Below are positions 19,545-20,013 of a stretch of 20,013 nt of DNA, in pieces. The stretch lies in IMG/VR virus record IMGVR_UViG_3300017759_000118, positions 1 through 20,013 of that record; one strand, given 5' to 3'. Origin of the DNA: a virus. Below the pieces are notes generated by a model. That model searched no databases and was not told the DNA's origin. It was given only the letters and a program-made list of their open reading frames with translations. Position 1 is the stretch's first letter. Every line of letters starts with the position of its first letter. Both the position numbers and the translations under genes were made by a program.

Positions 19545-20013
19545 TTAAGTAGCAACATCGTAACCAGTGATTTCAATTAAAAAACGACCAGCAGTATATG
19601 TTGCGTCACCTGTGCCTTGACTTACAAGATACAAAAACTGATCTGCTGCAATATCACCACCAGCAGTAAGAGTTCCTGCTGCTTGTGTTCCTCCATTAAT
19701 AATAGAGGTTTCTGTTAAAGCACCTATTCCTGTGTCATTGACTCCAGTACCTTCAGTAGCTGAGAATAAGTCAATATCTGCTGATCCACCAGCAGGGGCT
19801 TCCACACACTGCATAGTTACACCAAACACCACACCTTGATTTGCTGTAGTGACTTTGGCAATATAGGCAACTCCTGCGCCATCTTTACCAATAATATCAC
19901 CAGCAGTACCACCATCTTTAAGACCAGTAAGGTCAATCATAATAGTGGTCTTTACGATATTAACATTTGTTGTAACATCACTTTTAAGACGATTAACTTG
20001 AGTGACATAAACT
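19545..20013 (-). CDS. Capsid decoration-type protein, 5' end beyond window
   Basis: The frame is open from the right edge (codons from 20012) to the TAA at 19545, giving about 155 residues. An internal Met at 19940 lacks a ribosome-binding site. The 24 codons before it read sensibly (VYVTQVNRLKSDVTTNVNIV), so the true start lies outside the window. The visible part, with IDLTGLKDGGTAGDIIGKDG, VFGVTMQCVEAPAGGSADID and LFSATEGTGVNDTG, then FLYLVSQGTGDATYTAGRFL and IEITGYDVAT, is beta-rich. It resembles the small decoration-like proteins that follow major capsid genes in marine phages (MKCVExPxGGxxDIDL, TAGxFxIExxG). It marks the capsid-to-connector boundary. The role is inferred. Confidence 0.83.
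   Translation of the reverse strand, partial: VYVTQVNRLKSDVTTNVNIVKTTIMIDLTGLKDGGTAGDIIGKDGAGVAYIAKVTTANQGVVFGVTMQCVEAPAGGSADIDLFSATEGTGVNDTGIGALTETSIINGGTQAAGTLTAGGDIAADQFLYLVSQGTGDATYTAGRFLIEITGYDVAT

Overview
The window reads as the virion-structure half of an AT-rich tailed-phage genome, most likely a marine podovirus-like phage of the uncultured marine metagenome type. I base this on families I recognise by eye: P22 gp4-like and gp10-like head-tail and tail-hub proteins, 'AKAWVNF' and 'ELNxLDGVT' fibre modules, and small basic 'KTAVTGKV' and 'YASGAIAKCRKVG' proteins. No search was run. The host, the lifestyle and phage versus prophage status cannot be read from this stretch. I see no integrase, lysogeny gene, replication gene, tRNA or CRISPR array.

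All credible genes lie on the minus strand. They are packed with 1-20 base overlaps or gaps of about 20 bases or less, so the window looks like one long polycistronic late operon transcribed from right to left. No gene-free stretch exceeds 300 bases, and I see no internal promoter or terminator. Two genes run off the window: a capsid-associated or decoration-type protein at the right edge and a Gln/Ala-rich virion protein at the left edge.

In transcription order the layout is as follows. (1) 20013-19243: two small capsid-associated-type proteins. (2) 19233-17426: a cluster of short proteins, including four Lys/Arg-rich ones of 54-94 residues, one single-membrane-span protein and one acidic protein of unknown role. 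(3) 17426-14602: connector module, with a P22 gp4-like adaptor, a virion protein carrying a cupredoxin-like domain with an apparently complete type-1 copper ligand set, a second adaptor, and an MptE/DUF115-like Rossmann protein ending in an AT-hook-like motif. (4) 14605-12700: five short conserved phage proteins, at least two of them fibre-like. (5) 12691-7362: a dense array of short receptor-binding or fibre-type genes. It contains six paralogues ending in GDLA, two 'MPYIG' proteins, two 'CDG(R/Q)S' proteins and two FR(D/N)AW-motif proteins. (6) 7351-3847: a 636-residue protein made of about 24 copies of a 24-residue repeat, plus two further fibre-type proteins. (7) 3847-1771: the gp10-like tail hub/nozzle, split into two separately initiated genes, with extra copies of the 24-residue repeat at the end of the first half. 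(8) 1774-1: a short linker gene and two virion or DNA-delivery candidates.

Together the genes would build the connector, the tail and an unusually fragmented host-recognition apparatus. The points most worth a second look are the cassette-like GDLA array, in which the conserved C-terminal codons also act as the next gene's ribosome-binding site; the 24-residue repeat shared between separate virion proteins; the split nozzle; and the virion cupredoxin domain.
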